A DNA stretch of 64,000 nt from Salinivibrio sp. ES.052 (GTDB lineage: Bacteria; Pseudomonadota; Gammaproteobacteria; Enterobacterales; Vibrionaceae). The position numbers and the translations under genes were made by a program. This document shows, in pieces, positions 10,159 to 18,652 of the stretch. The notes beneath the pieces were generated by a model. That model was given only the letters and a program-made list of their open reading frames with translations. It did no database searches and had not been told where the DNA came from. Position 1 is the stretch's first letter. Every line of letters starts with the position of its first letter. Location: positions 652,251 to 716,250 of the forward strand of contig NZ_FSRI01000001.1 of the NCBI RefSeq assembly GCF_900141775.1. Direction: 5' to 3'.

Positions 10159-10186
10159 AGGCGCGCCAACACATGGCGCGCTTTTT
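10159..10186 (+). terminator. Terminator after the chemoreceptor gene
   Basis: GCGCGCC at 10161-10167 pairs with GGCGCGC at 10175-10181 and is followed by TTTTT. Confidence 0.8.
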
Positions 10187-10218
10187 ATTTCTTCATACAA
10201 CTCCTTTCACACCCGCCC

Positions 10219-10689
10219 TCAGCGGAACAAGTACAAAGACAAAAAATAATTAATGTTTTGATTTACTGCTCGGAGTACGGCAGCCAAACCTGCCTCACTA
10301 TGCTCCGTCACATCCCAAGGCACAAACTTGCCATAATCGGGTAAAGGTAACCCGGATTGCACCGCGGCGGGATTCACCGCAACCAGGTAATCAACATAAG
10401 CCAGTGTCAGCTCGGACAATGGAAAAGGCGTGAGCCCCGAAGTTGATATTTGAAATTGAATGAGCGCTTTTGAGGCTTGTTCAGTTCGCATGGTGTGTGC
10501 TGTATGCGCACAATGAATATCAAAAAAACTCCCAGCCTTATGTTTCATCACCGCAGCGGCCATCAAAGAAGCACCGTGGATGCCGTCACATAAAAACAAA
10601 ACAATTGGCTTGCTGGGAGCGATATCGCGGCGCATATTCTCATCGACGCAACACGCGTCTAACGACACATTGTCTTTGGCATCTATCAT
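10219..10689 (-). CDS. Degenerate low-molecular-weight phosphatase/ArsC-like protein
   Basis: A 156-residue protein whose fold pattern resembles LMW protein-tyrosine phosphatase/ArsC arsenate reductase. It has a beta strand leading into a P-loop-like IVLFLCDGIHGASLMAAA, a central helix, and a late YVDYLVAVNPAAV strand followed by FVPWDVTEHSE, recalling the W-x-D segment of ArsC. The CX5R catalytic loop keeps the Cys (residue 34) but has Ala where the Arg should be, so classical phosphatase chemistry is unlikely. It is divergent from pstS and shares its Pho-box intergenic region. A phosphate- or arsenate-binding regulatory role is a guess. Confidence 0.55.
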   Translation of the reverse strand: MIDAKDNVSLDACCVDENMRRDIAPSKPIVLFLCDGIHGASLMAAAVMKHKAGSFFDIHCAHTAHTMRTEQASKALIQFQISTSGLTPFPLSELTLAYVDYLVAVNPAAVQSGLPLPDYGKFVPWDVTEHSEAGLAAVLRAVNQNINYFLSLYLFR

Positions 10690-10839
10690 GGCCTGTACTC
10701 ATCTTAAAGGTGGAAGACAAGCGCTCAGTGACGCATTCAGCTTAAGCGCATCAGCCTTGGGTGACTCTATCCTAGCCCCCTCACCACACAGCGCTAGCGC
10801 GGAAAAAATAACTTTTGAATTCGTTACCAATGCGCCCCG

Positions 10840-10879
10840 CTGTCATTAAACCTTCATCATTGCATCAAGGAACTGTCAC
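10840..10879 (+). promoter_or_regulatory. Pho boxes upstream of pstS
   Basis: A CTGTCAT at 10840 is followed by CCTTCAT at 10851 (11 bases later) and CTGTCAC at 10873 (33 bases after the first). All lie on the same 11-bp phase used by PhoB tandem half-sites. This predicts PhoB control of pstSCAB during phosphate starvation and possibly of the divergent ArsC-like gene. Confidence 0.75.
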
Positions 10880-10980
10880 TTTGTGCTCTTAATGTGTCTC
10901 CCCGTTAACCGAGTTCTTCGTTATGTGTAGATGATTGGATTTGCACAGCACTAACTTAAACAATCGACTTGGAGGTTGAT

Positions 10981-12021
10981 GTGAAACTTAAAGCTCTCTT
11001 TGCAGCTACGACAGTATCAATGGCCGTGCTGGCCTCAGGTAGCGCAACGGCCGCAAACCGTGATTACATTAGCATCGTTGGCTCTTCTACCGTTTACCCT
11101 TTTGCTACTGTTGTCGCTGAGCGCTTCGGTCGCACGTCGCAATACTCAGTGCCAAAAATCGAATCAACCGGTTCAGGCGGCGGCTTAAAGCTGTTCTGTG
11201 CAGGGGTTGGTGAAAACACCCCAGATATCACTAACGCATCACGAAAAATCAAAAGCTCGGAAATCGACCGTTGTAAGTCAAACGGTGTTGACGACATTGT
11301 TGAAATCAAAATTGGTTACGACGGTATCGCGTTGGCTAACTCTAAAGTGTCGCCACAGTACGACGTCAGCTTGAAAGACATCTATACCGCGTTGGCCAAA
11401 ACCGTACCTGATGGTAACGGCAACTTTATCGATAACCCGAATGACACGTGGAAAGACGTGAACCCATCACTGCCGAACACCAAAATTGAGGTGCTCGGTC
11501 CACCACCAACGTCTGGCACGCGTGACGCCTTTGTTGAGCTGGCCATGGAAGCGGGTTGCTCGGAATATCCGGAAGTAGCAGCATTGGAAGACAGCAACGA
11601 AGACAAGTTTAAAGCGATTTGTCACGGCATGCGTGAAGATGGTGCTTTCATTGAAGCGGGTGAGAACGACAACCTTATCGTACAGAAGCTTGAAGCCAAC
11701 CCAGACGCACTTGGCATCTTCGGTTACAGCTTCCTAGAGCAAAACGCAGACAAGGTACAAGGCTCAAAAATTGCAGGCGTATTGCCTACCTTTGATGCCA
11801 TTGGCAGCGGAGACTACCCAGTCTCGCGCTCATTGTACTTCTACGTGAAGAAAGCACATGAGAACGTCATTCCTGGTCTTAAAGACTATGTTAAAGCCTT
11901 CACGGCGGAAGATGCTATCGGCAACATGGGCTACCTGGCTGACCGTGGACTTATCCCATTGGCGAGCCAAGAATGGGACAGCGTACGCACTGCAGCGGTT
12001 AACCTTAACCCTAACTTGTAA
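10981..12021 (+). CDS. pstS: Phosphate ABC transporter, periplasmic phosphate-binding protein
   Basis: Periplasmic receptor delivering phosphate to PstCA. The GTG at 10981 is chosen because GGAGG lies 5 bases before it; it yields a clean signal peptide (VKLKALFAATTVSMAVLASG, cleavage after ATA or nearby). The mature chain begins with the family motif IVGSSTVYPF, which forms part of the phosphate pocket, and has STGSGGGLKLFC and PPPTSGTRDAF farther along. At 346 residues it belongs to the longer PstS subgroup. First gene of pstSCAB under Pho boxes. Confidence 0.93.
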   Translation: MKLKALFAATTVSMAVLASGSATAANRDYISIVGSSTVYPFATVVAERFGRTSQYSVPKIESTGSGGGLKLFCAGVGENTPDITNASRKIKSSEIDRCKSNGVDDIVEIKIGYDGIALANSKVSPQYDVSLKDIYTALAKTVPDGNGNFIDNPNDTWKDVNPSLPNTKIEVLGPPPTSGTRDAFVELAMEAGCSEYPEVAALEDSNEDKFKAICHGMREDGAFIEAGENDNLIVQKLEANPDALGIFGYSFLEQNADKVQGSKIAGVLPTFDAIGSGDYPVSRSLYFYVKKAHENVIPGLKDYVKAFTAEDAIGNMGYLADRGLIPLASQEWDSVRTAAVNLNPNL

Positions 12022-12087
12022 GCGCAGTGTGAACACGAAAGGGTGGCACATAAGAGGTGCCACCTTTGTGCGTGTTCAGGAGGAACA

Positions 12088-13470
12088 ATGACAACACCTA
12101 TGCTGATGACCGTCATTGCTATTATTGCAATTTCTGGCTTCTTTATTGCTCGAGCGCGCTCAATCAAGCTGGCTGACATGGCCGGTGGATTAAGTAAGCT
12201 TCACTCTCGACCGAACTATTATGGCTCTTATGTCGCAATTCTTGCGGCTATTCCGGCACTGGTTCTTTTATTGTTGTGGCAAGCGATAGAACCTAACTTG
12301 ATCCACAGTTTGGTGATGGCACAAATTTCCGACACCTATATTACGCAGTTCGGTAACGCCGATTTGCTGTATAGCCAAGTTGGTAACATTGCCCGTGGCA
12401 TCACCCAAACTGACGATGCTGTCTTGTTAGCAGCGGCTGACCATTACCAAGCCTTGAATAACCTTGGCACGACATTGCGCTTTACCGCGATGACGGCGCT
12501 GGCGTTAGCAGGGTTGGCGTTTGGTTGGCGCTCACTGCGTCTGCGACTTCGTGCCCGTAACCGAGTCGAGAACGTGATGCAGGGATTTTTGTTATTTTGC
12601 TCAACTCTCGCGATTTTAACCACGTTGGGCATTGTGCTCTCCGTGTTATTCGAGGCGCTGCGCTTTTTCCAAATGATCCCCGTCACTGAGTTTATCTTTG
12701 GTACTGAGTGGTCACCACAAATTGCACTGAGAGCGGATCAACAAGCGGCAAGCGGTTCGTTCGGCGCGATCCCGCTGTTCACTGGCACCTTGATGATCTC
12801 CTTTATTGCGATGTGTATCGCCGCACCTGTAGGACTGATGAGCGCCATTTACTTGGCCGAGTATGCGTCGCCACGGATTCGTGGTGTGGTAAAACCTATT
12901 CTAGAAATCCTCGCTGGGATCCCAACCGTGGTTTATGGCTTTTTTGCTGCTTTGGTCGCGGCACCGTTTATTCGCGACGTCGCAGAGGTCATTGGCTTTA
13001 CCAGTGCGTCGTCGGAAAGCGCATTGGCTGCTGGTGCAGTGATGGGGATCATGATTATCCCGTTTGTATCATCACTATCTGACGATGTGATCACAGCCGT
13101 GCCGCAGTCGCTACGTGACGGCTCGTTAGGGTTAGGCGCGACCCCTTCCGAAACGGTGCGTCAGGTTGTGATCCCCGCAGCGTTACCTGGGATTGTTGGT
13201 GGCTTGCTATTGGCTGTATCACGCGCGATTGGCGAAACCATGATTGTGGTGATGGCGGCGGGACTGTCTGCTAATTTGACCGCAAATCCATTGGACTCCG
13301 TCACCACGGTAACGGTTCAAATCGTAACGTTATTAGTCGGTGATCAGGAGTTTGATAGCCCTAAAACCCTGGCTGCGTTTGCTTTGGGTCTGACGCTATT
13401 TGTTGTGACGCTAGCGCTCAACTTTGTTGCGCTACGCATCGTGAAGAAATATCGAGAGCAATATGACTGA
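12088..13470 (+). CDS. pstC: Phosphate ABC transporter permease PstC
   Basis: Inner-membrane permease subunit pairing with PstA to form the phosphate channel. The ATG at 12088 follows AGGAGG; an open frame extends 15 codons upstream but lacks a binding site. The N-terminus carries extra membrane helices and an extracytoplasmic segment typical of the large PstC variant (460 residues). The C-terminal half holds the BPD permease domain, with an EAA-like loop at SLGLGATPSETVRQVVIPAALPG (part shown as GLGATPSETVRQVVIP). It overlaps pstA by 8 bases. Confidence 0.92.
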   Translation: MTTPMLMTVIAIIAISGFFIARARSIKLADMAGGLSKLHSRPNYYGSYVAILAAIPALVLLLLWQAIEPNLIHSLVMAQISDTYITQFGNADLLYSQVGNIARGITQTDDAVLLAAADHYQALNNLGTTLRFTAMTALALAGLAFGWRSLRLRLRARNRVENVMQGFLLFCSTLAILTTLGIVLSVLFEALRFFQMIPVTEFIFGTEWSPQIALRADQQAASGSFGAIPLFTGTLMISFIAMCIAAPVGLMSAIYLAEYASPRIRGVVKPILEILAGIPTVVYGFFAALVAAPFIRDVAEVIGFTSASSESALAAGAVMGIMIIPFVSSLSDDVITAVPQSLRDGSLGLGATPSETVRQVVIPAALPGIVGGLLLAVSRAIGETMIVVMAAGLSANLTANPLDSVTTVTVQIVTLLVGDQEFDSPKTLAAFALGLTLFVVTLALNFVALRIVKKYREQYD

Positions 13471-14767
13471 TAAAATCGAAAAAATTGCGCAGGAAAAGCG
13501 CGCAAGGGTGAAAGCCGGTCTAGAAAAGCGCCGCGGAAAAGAAGGACGTTTCCGTTGGTACGGGATCGGTTCTATTCTTCTGGCGTTTACCTTCTTGGTG
13601 CTATTGATTGGCTCGATTGTGTCACAAGGATATACCGCATTTTATACGACGGAAATCCGTCTAACAGTCGATCTGAGTGAACAAAATCTTGGGATCGAGG
13701 GAGAGCCACTGAACGATGAGACGCTTAAATACCTGAGTTACCGCTCGGTGCTGGCTGACGCAATATTTGAGACGATGCCAGCAGTGACCGCTCGCGGTGA
13801 CAAGCGTGATTTATTCCGTTTCTTATCGACAGGAGCCGAATATGATTTGCGTGATCGTGTCGCCGCTAATCCAGAGCTGGTTGGTCAAAAAATCGAGATT
13901 TGGGCATTGGCAGGCGATAACGTCAACCAATTCAACAAAGGCAATATTGACGGTAGCCTGCCAGAATCTTATCGCCAATTTAAAGATAAGCATATTGGCT
14001 GGTTCAACCAACTCAAAGATGATGATCGTGTTCGTACCGTATTTAACACGCGCTTTTTCACCAATGGTGACAGCCGTGATGCAGAGCTCGCGGGTATTTG
14101 GGGCGCGACCGTGGGTTCTTTCTATACCTTGCTGGTGACACTGGCGTTAAGCTTCCCCATTGGTGTGGCCGCTGCGATTTATCTGGAAGAATTTGCGCCG
14201 CGCAATCGTGCGACTGAAATCATCGAAATCAACATTAATAACCTCGCGGCGGTGCCGTCGATCGTGTTTGGTTTGCTGGGGTTGGCCGTGTTCTTGAACT
14301 TTGCCGACTTGCCACGTTCGGCACCGGTGGTCGGTGGTTTGGTGCTGACGTTAATGACACTGCCCACCATTATTATTTCAAGCCGCTCTGCGATTAAAGC
14401 CGTCCCGCCCTCGGTACGTGACGCGGCATTGGGGGTGGGGGCGTCTAAAATGCAAATGGTGATTCATCATGTCTTACCACTTGCCATGCCTGGCATGCTA
14501 ACCGGTACGATTATTGGTATGGCGCAAGCACTAGGCGAAACTGCACCGCTACTGATGATTGGCATGGTGGCCTTTATTGTGGATATCCCCTCTGGGCCCC
14601 TTGATGCAGCGACGGCTTTGCCGGTTCAAATTTACTTATGGGCAGAGAACCCTGAAAAGGGCTTTGTCGAAAACACCTCTGGTGCAATCATGGTATTGCT
14701 GGCATTCCTAGCGTTTATGAATGCCTGTGCCGTGATTATGCGTAAGCGTCTAGAGCGGCGCTGGTAA
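13463..14767 (+). CDS. pstA: Phosphate ABC transporter permease PstA
   Basis: Second permease subunit. The N-terminal 40 residues are highly charged and cytoplasmic, followed by one membrane helix and a roughly 180-residue extracytoplasmic insertion (about residues 65-205). Then comes the canonical permease domain with the EAA-like loop [21 protein letters not shown]. At 434 residues it is the large variant that matches the enlarged PstC. Overlap with pstC (8 bases) indicates translational coupling. Confidence 0.92.
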   Translation: MTDKIEKIAQEKRARVKAGLEKRRGKEGRFRWYGIGSILLAFTFLVLLIGSIVSQGYTAFYTTEIRLTVDLSEQNLGIEGEPLNDETLKYLSYRSVLADAIFETMPAVTARGDKRDLFRFLSTGAEYDLRDRVAANPELVGQKIEIWALAGDNVNQFNKGNIDGSLPESYRQFKDKHIGWFNQLKDDDRVRTVFNTRFFTNGDSRDAELAGIWGATVGSFYTLLVTLALSFPIGVAAAIYLEEFAPRNRATEIIEININNLAAVPSIVFGLLGLAVFLNFADLPRSAPVVGGLVLTLMTLPTIIISSRSAIKAVPPSVRDAALGVGASKMQMVIHHVLPLAMPGMLTGTIIGMAQALGETAPLLMIGMVAFIVDIPSGPLDAATALPVQIYLWAENPEKGFVENTSGAIMVLLAFLAFMNACAVIMRKRLERRW

Positions 14768-14781
14768 GTCGGGAGAGAATC

Positions 14782-15651
14782 ATGACGACGACAACAATGA
14801 ACAACCTAACCATGACTGAAGATGTAGTGAAAGCGGCACCACAAAGCACAGAAGCACCGAGCGAAACCTGTGGCATTCCGTTTGTCGATACACCCCGTAT
14901 GACGGCACGAAACGTGTTCGTTAATTATGACAACGGATCTAAGCCGGCGATTAAAAACGTGAGTCTCGATATTGGCGAGAAAGAAGTGCTCGCGATGATC
15001 GGTCCATCAGGCTGTGGCAAGTCGACCTTTTTGCGTTGCTTAAATCGTATGAATGACACTATTCCCGGCTGCGAGGTGACGGGAGATATCATTTTGGATG
15101 GTGAAGACATTCACCACCGCGACAGTGAAATCGTCGAGCTACGTTCGCAAGTTGGAATGGTGTTTCAGCGTCCTAATCCGTTCCCCAAATCGGTCTATGA
15201 CAACGTTGCCTATGGCCCGCGGATCCACGGTTTAGTCGATCATAAAGCTGACTTGGATGAGCTGGTGCAGCAATCTTTGACCCGTGCCGGGCTTTGGAAT
15301 GAGGTGAAAGATCGCCTTGATCAGCCAGCGACTGGCTTATCTGGGGGCCAGCAGCAGCGCCTATGTATCGCGCGCACCATTTCTGTCGCGCCTGAGGTTA
15401 TTTTGATGGACGAGCCATGCTCGGCACTCGATCCCATTGCGACTGGTATCATTGAAGAGCTGATTGCCGATCTGAAGAAAAACTTTAGCATTGTGATTGT
15501 CACGCACTCTATGCAGCAAGCCGCGCGAGTATCCGACCGCACTGCGTATTTTCACCTTGGCAGCTTGGTAGAGGTTAATACCACGAAAAAAATCTTTAAT
15601 GACCCTGAACACAAACTAACGTCTGACTATATCAATGGTCGTTTTGGTTAA
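14782..15651 (+). CDS. pstB: Phosphate ABC transporter ATP-binding protein
   Basis: Cytoplasmic ATPase driving phosphate uptake. Walker [10 protein letters not shown] begins near residue 74, the ABC signature LSGGQQQR near residue 186, and Walker [14 protein letters not shown] near residue 207. An N-terminal extension of about 30 residues rich in Thr/Met precedes the core. It ends the operon. No phoU follows, unlike enterobacterial pst operons; the next gene is a tRNA. Confidence 0.95.
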   Translation: MTTTTMNNLTMTEDVVKAAPQSTEAPSETCGIPFVDTPRMTARNVFVNYDNGSKPAIKNVSLDIGEKEVLAMIGPSGCGKSTFLRCLNRMNDTIPGCEVTGDIILDGEDIHHRDSEIVELRSQVGMVFQRPNPFPKSVYDNVAYGPRIHGLVDHKADLDELVQQSLTRAGLWNEVKDRLDQPATGLSGGQQQRLCIARTISVAPEVILMDEPCSALDPIATGIIEELIADLKKNFSIVIVTHSMQQAARVSDRTAYFHLGSLVEVNTTKKIFNDPEHKLTSDYINGRFG

Positions 15652-15741
15652 GTAGACGACGGGGTAGAGTCGGATCAAACCTATTAAAATAGAGTTTTGC
15701 TGATAATTTAAGCGCTTAAGCATGAAAAAGTAAAAAGATAC

Positions 15742-15770
15742 TTTACATCAGATTAAGCAGCCTCTACTAT
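15742..15770 (+). promoter_or_regulatory. Sigma-70 promoter for tRNA-Ser
   Basis: TTTACA (15742-15747) and TACTAT (15765-15770) are separated by exactly 17 bases, with the tRNA beginning 13 bases after the -10 element. Confidence 0.7.
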
Positions 15771-15782
15771 ACGCCCCGTTCT

Positions 15783-15873
15783 GGAGGGATGGCTGAGCGG
15801 TTGAAAGCACCGGTCTTGAAAACCGGCAAGGGTTAATAGCCCTTCTAGGGTTCAAATCCCTATCCCTCCGCCA
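15783..15873 (+). tRNA. tRNA-Ser(UGA)
   Basis: Class II tRNA with a long variable arm. The acceptor stem is GGAGGGA paired with TCCCTCC, the anticodon stem CCGGT/ACCGG encloses the loop CTTGAAA (anticodon TGA), and the T-arm is GGGTTCAAATCCC. The CCA end is encoded. It reads UCA serine codons. It borders the cassette array on the left. Confidence 0.97.
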
Positions 15874-15883
15874 AACACCGAAA

Positions 15884-15912
15884 AGCCGCTGAGAAATCAG
15901 CGGCTTTTTTCG
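15884..15912 (+). terminator. Terminator after tRNA-Ser
   Basis: AGCCGCTGA pairs with TCAGCGGCT around a GAAA-type loop, followed by a T-run. Confidence 0.85.
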
Positions 15913-16335
15913 TTCATGCCCCGCAAACACTCAAACCCTGACCTTGCCAACATTTTAGGCGCTTGTGTCTAAACAGCTATTCGGCACTCTGGTATTCTAA
16001 CCCTTTATATTTCTTCCTTTTATATGGCCTTTTGGACGCCGCTAACCGAAGGGCGGTAGCGTGGAACGCAACAAAAGCGCCCACATGGATGCACGCTTTC
16101 TCATGACCGATTCACACTTTCCCTAGGCGAAAAAATAAAAAACACGAATAATCAATCGGTTAAAAGTACAAGCGCGGGGATAATGTGAATACCTCAACCG
16201 GGATAGGCGGCATGCACACTATCACCGAAGAGAGCTTGATGAGATAGATGGAAAAACCACATGCGTATCATGAGGTTATGAATAAAACAGGGCGTATAAC
16301 GATTTTGGCAAATCGAGCACGCACACTAATACAAT
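15913..16335. other. Non-coding stretch between tRNA-Ser and the first cassette
   Basis: About 420 bases without a convincing gene. No integrase, no duplicated tRNA 3' end and no clear attC were seen. It ends at a GTTATGA (16335-16341) that matches the core of a cassette recombination site, so the left boundary of the array, possibly an eroded attI or attC, probably lies here. Confidence 0.5.
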
Positions 16336-16367
16336 GTTATGAGTTCATTCAATGAGGGAGCATAGAT

Positions 16368-16667
16368 ATGTCGAAGTCAGCACAAGAAGCATATGACGAG
16401 ATTTTGGCCCACATTAAGCAGCAGGGAGGTGCATTTTCAAAGTGGTATTGTGGCATCACTGAAAACATCAATAATCGACTCCATGGCGACCACAAGGTAC
16501 CGGAAAAGGAACATTGGTTTATACATAGAAAGTGTGTGAGCGATGAGGCCGCGCGAGCTGTTGAGAAAGCATTCTTAGAGCACGGTTGCGATGGTGGTGA
16601 TGGCGGTGGAGATAACGATGCCGTACATGTATACGCTTATCTTAAAACCTCAATCACTGAGCCGTGA
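16368..16667 (+). CDS. Small GIY-YIG-like cassette protein, function unknown
   Basis: A 99-residue protein in the first cassette. The segment FSKWYCGITENINNRLHGDH at residues 22-41 resembles the start of a degenerate GIY-YIG fold (Tyr, Gly, Thr, then Arg in a helix). The canonical GIY and YIG triplets are not intact and a catalytic Glu is uncertain, though EKAFLEHGCDGG near residues 66-77 could supply one. The C-terminal half has a Gly/Asp-rich loop. GAGGGAG precedes the ATG. Nuclease activity is not established; a DNA-binding or defence role is speculation. Confidence 0.5.
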   Translation: MSKSAQEAYDEILAHIKQQGGAFSKWYCGITENINNRLHGDHKVPEKEHWFIHRKCVSDEAARAVEKAFLEHGCDGGDGGGDNDAVHVYAYLKTSITEP

Positions 16668-16677
16668 TAGCCGCTGC

Positions 16678-16761
16678 TCATAACAAGGCCAAGCACCGCG
16701 ACGTATTTTTCGTTCCGCCTGCGGCTCCACAAAAAATACGCGCGTGTTGGCGGCGTTATGG
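16678..16761 (+). repeat. attC site 1
   Basis: TAACAAGGCCAAGCACCG and downstream bases to 16710 pair imperfectly with the strand ending GTTGGCGGCGTTA at 16758; the inner arms ACGTATTTTT and AAAAAATACG are nearly perfect. The site ends in the core GTTATGG. Length (~84 bases) and architecture are those of a cassette attC. Confidence 0.85.
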
Positions 16762-16776
16762 TGCTAAGGAGTTTCA

Positions 16777-17694
16777 GTGTCACCTATAGATGAAATGTTT
16801 AAAGAGATATTTGGTGAAGCTCCCAACAAGGCAGGAACAGCATATGAAATGCTAGCTTGCATTGCGGAACATCTGATGAGCCAAGGTGATGTGAAGCATG
16901 ATGACAAAATTAGAGGCGCATTCTCAAATTCTCTCTATCAGATTGACGTCTTGTCTGAAGATGGCTCAGACAAATCAATGGGTGAGGCAAAAGACTACAC
17001 TATTCAAAACAAGAAAGTGGGTCGAGGTGATATGCAAAAACTTGTAGGTGCGCTTCCTGATCTTCCGGATATAAACAAAGGAAAATTCTTTTCAGCAACC
17101 GGTTATACGGATCCCGCAAAGAAATATGCGGCAGCAAGCGAAAACTTCCCGTCGGGGAAGCCTATAGATATATTTGAGTTTAGGCCCAGTACCGAGCGAG
17201 ATGAAGAAGGGACTATACAAACAATCGTGATCCATATGCACTTCATTATCCCTCACCCTCAACAAGCTAAGTGGAAACCTCACCTAACAGAGGCAGGCAT
17301 TGAAGCTTGTAAAGCATTGGTTGCAGAAGGTGAAAGCGAGTATCAATACAGTCTAAATTTAGAGAAATTTTACGATTGTTCTGGGAATGAGATACTTTCT
17401 GTTCAGGAACTTACAAGTCAAAACTATGGGGAAGTAAATTCTGATACAAAGTCCGCTCACGGCTCCTTCGTTCTCAAAGACCATTACATTTATATTGATA
17501 GCGTATTAGCGGAATTGAAAGGTCTTGAGTATGAAGTTCCGCATGCTGAAGTGCATGAAACCATGGAAATAACGGATAACAGTAAGTGTCGGTTTGTTCT
17601 AAAAGATTCTAGCGGTGAAATAATACGGTTTATCACTGATGGACAAATTAAAGGCTATGGCTTTGATGCTAATGGCAATATTTTCGCACCATAA
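16777..17694 (+). CDS. PD-(D/E)XK (Mrr_cat-like) nuclease-like cassette protein
   Basis: A 305-residue protein whose N-terminal half looks like a restriction-endonuclease fold. It has a leading helix AYEMLACIAEHL, a strand YQIDVL containing Asp (about residue 55), then MGEAKDY with the Glu-x-Lys of the PD-(D/E)XK active site (residues about 69-72). A helix-rich stretch and SATGYTDPAKKYA, typical of Mrr-like domains, follow. The C-terminal ~130 residues are unfamiliar. Translation starts at GTG 16777 behind TAAGGAG. It has no methylase partner in the array. A DNA-restriction or anti-phage role is inferred from fold only. Confidence 0.65.
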   Translation: MSPIDEMFKEIFGEAPNKAGTAYEMLACIAEHLMSQGDVKHDDKIRGAFSNSLYQIDVLSEDGSDKSMGEAKDYTIQNKKVGRGDMQKLVGALPDLPDINKGKFFSATGYTDPAKKYAAASENFPSGKPIDIFEFRPSTERDEEGTIQTIVIHMHFIIPHPQQAKWKPHLTEAGIEACKALVAEGESEYQYSLNLEKFYDCSGNEILSVQELTSQNYGEVNSDTKSAHGSFVLKDHYIYIDSVLAELKGLEYEVPHAEVHETMEITDNSKCRFVLKDSSGEIIRFITDGQIKGYGFDANGNIFAP

Positions 17695-17779
17695 CAAGCC
17701 GCTCAAATTCGTTCCGGCCACAAAAAAGCGTGGCCTCCACCGGACTCGCTAGCGCTCGCCGTTTAGCGGAGCGTTATGA
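17689..17779 (+). repeat. attC site 2
   Basis: ATAACAAGCCGCT at the left pairs with AGCGGAGCGTTAT at the right. The inner CCGGCCAC and GTGGCCTCCACCGG also pair. It ends in the GTTATGA core, at which the next reading frame begins. Confidence 0.82.
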
Positions 17780-18231
17780 GGCATATGGATATTCAACTAA
17801 TACAAATAGAAAATGATGAGTTTGAAAGTCTGTTCTCTGTTGTGAAACAGGGACTTTATTCGCATGTTGATGCCGTCTTTGGCTGGTGTGATGACTTCCA
17901 AGTCAATCGTTTAAAAAATGACTACGAGCCGCATTGGTTTCACTGGGTTTATCTCAATAACACGCAAGTTGGAATGCTATGCTTCAAGCCTTACGAAAAC
18001 GCATTTCATGTACATTTACTCATTGTGTTTCCTGAATTTCAAAATCAGAAACTGGGTGAAAGGGTCATGAACATGATTCACGAAATGGCGCGTGAGCAAG
18101 GGCGTAGTTGCGTAACCTTATCAAGTTTTACTAGAAACGAGCCTGCGGTAAGGTTTTACAAATCCCTTGGCTATCAGGTGACTGAAAGCGATGAAAACTT
18201 CCTTTCTTTGACGCTTCAAGTTGCCTCATAA
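17776..18231 (+). CDS. GNAT-family N-acetyltransferase (cassette)
   Basis: A 151-residue acetyltransferase-fold protein. The acetyl-CoA-binding motif A region is LLIVFPEFQNQKLGERVMNMI (central FQNQKLGERV, about residues 84-93), and motif B is NEPAVRFYKSLGYQVTE near the end. The first ATG overlaps the attC core GTTATG; a second in-frame ATG nine bases later is an equally possible start. The stop codon lies at the very beginning of the composite repeat. The substrate is unknown; such cassettes are often resistance or detoxification genes. Confidence 0.75.
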   Translation: MRHMDIQLIQIENDEFESLFSVVKQGLYSHVDAVFGWCDDFQVNRLKNDYEPHWFHWVYLNNTQVGMLCFKPYENAFHVHLLIVFPEFQNQKLGERVMNMIHEMAREQGRSCVTLSSFTRNEPAVRFYKSLGYQVTESDENFLSLTLQVAS

Positions 18232-18422
18232 CACATATGAGCCCTTCTCCGGTCAATAGGCAATAGCATTTTTTGGCTGCGCCAGCAGCCAATGCTCTCG
18301 AACAACAAAGTCGTCTACTTCGCTCTGTCATTTCCGCCATTAAGTCATTGCTTACGGCAAACACATATAGAAGGTCTCTTACTGCGGTCTCACCGCTGCC
18401 TGCCAATCATATGACAGGGCCA

Positions 18423-18557
18423 TTAGACATTACTTCCCGTTCCCACGCAGGAGCGTGGGAACGAGTTATAGAGAATGACTTTTCCGTGGTCATCCACCGC
18501 GTGAAGAGAAAAGTGGTGCTTGGCGATATCAACGCCACAAAGTAATTGAGTAGACAT
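18423..18557 (-). pseudogene. IS110-family transposase 5' fragment, copy 1
   Basis: Reading the minus strand from the ATG at 18557 (preceded by CGGAGG) gives GVDIAKHHFSLHAVDDHGK, an excellent match to the N-terminus of IS110/IS1111-type DEDD transposases, including the first catalytic Asp. Similarity stops after about 34 residues, where the frame runs into the palindrome and ends at codon 45. Full-length transposases of this family have 300-400 residues, so this is a remnant. Copy 1 is the best preserved. Confidence 0.75.
18438..18463. repeat. REP-like palindrome in copy 1
   Basis: CGTTCCCACGC, an AGGA loop and GCGTGGGAACG: 11-bp perfect arms. It resembles the widespread proteobacterial REP-type palindromes. 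Confidence 0.85.
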
Positions 18558-18652
18558 GGTTACCTCCGGTATTAAAGGCCGCACCTAAGTGTGGCGTGTG
18601 GCAGATTTTCAAGAGGGGGAGTCCATGTCATTCGTTAGGTGAAGAGGTTCAG

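Larger units (their letters stand above)
18229..18637 (+). repeat. Composite attC-position repeat, copy 1 (409 bp)
   Basis: Shares nearly its full length with copies at 19302 and 21378. It starts at TAACACATATGAGCC right after a cassette gene and ends at TTCGTTA, beyond which all three copies diverge at a cassette-style core (GTTAGGT here). Inside are a hairpin GGCTGC-GCCA-GCAGCC (18275-18290), a perfect 11-bp-arm palindrome (18438-18463), an IS110 transposase 5' fragment on the minus strand, and hairpin GCCGCAC/GTGTGGC. Copy 1 alone has GTGTGGC duplicated in tandem, which explains its 7 extra bases. Confidence 0.9.

Noticed and set aside
15783-16335. tRNA-Ser as the attachment site of a genomic island
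   Set aside because: No duplicated tRNA 3' end and no tyrosine integrase were found in the window; the neighbouring element is a cassette array, which does not need a tRNA site.
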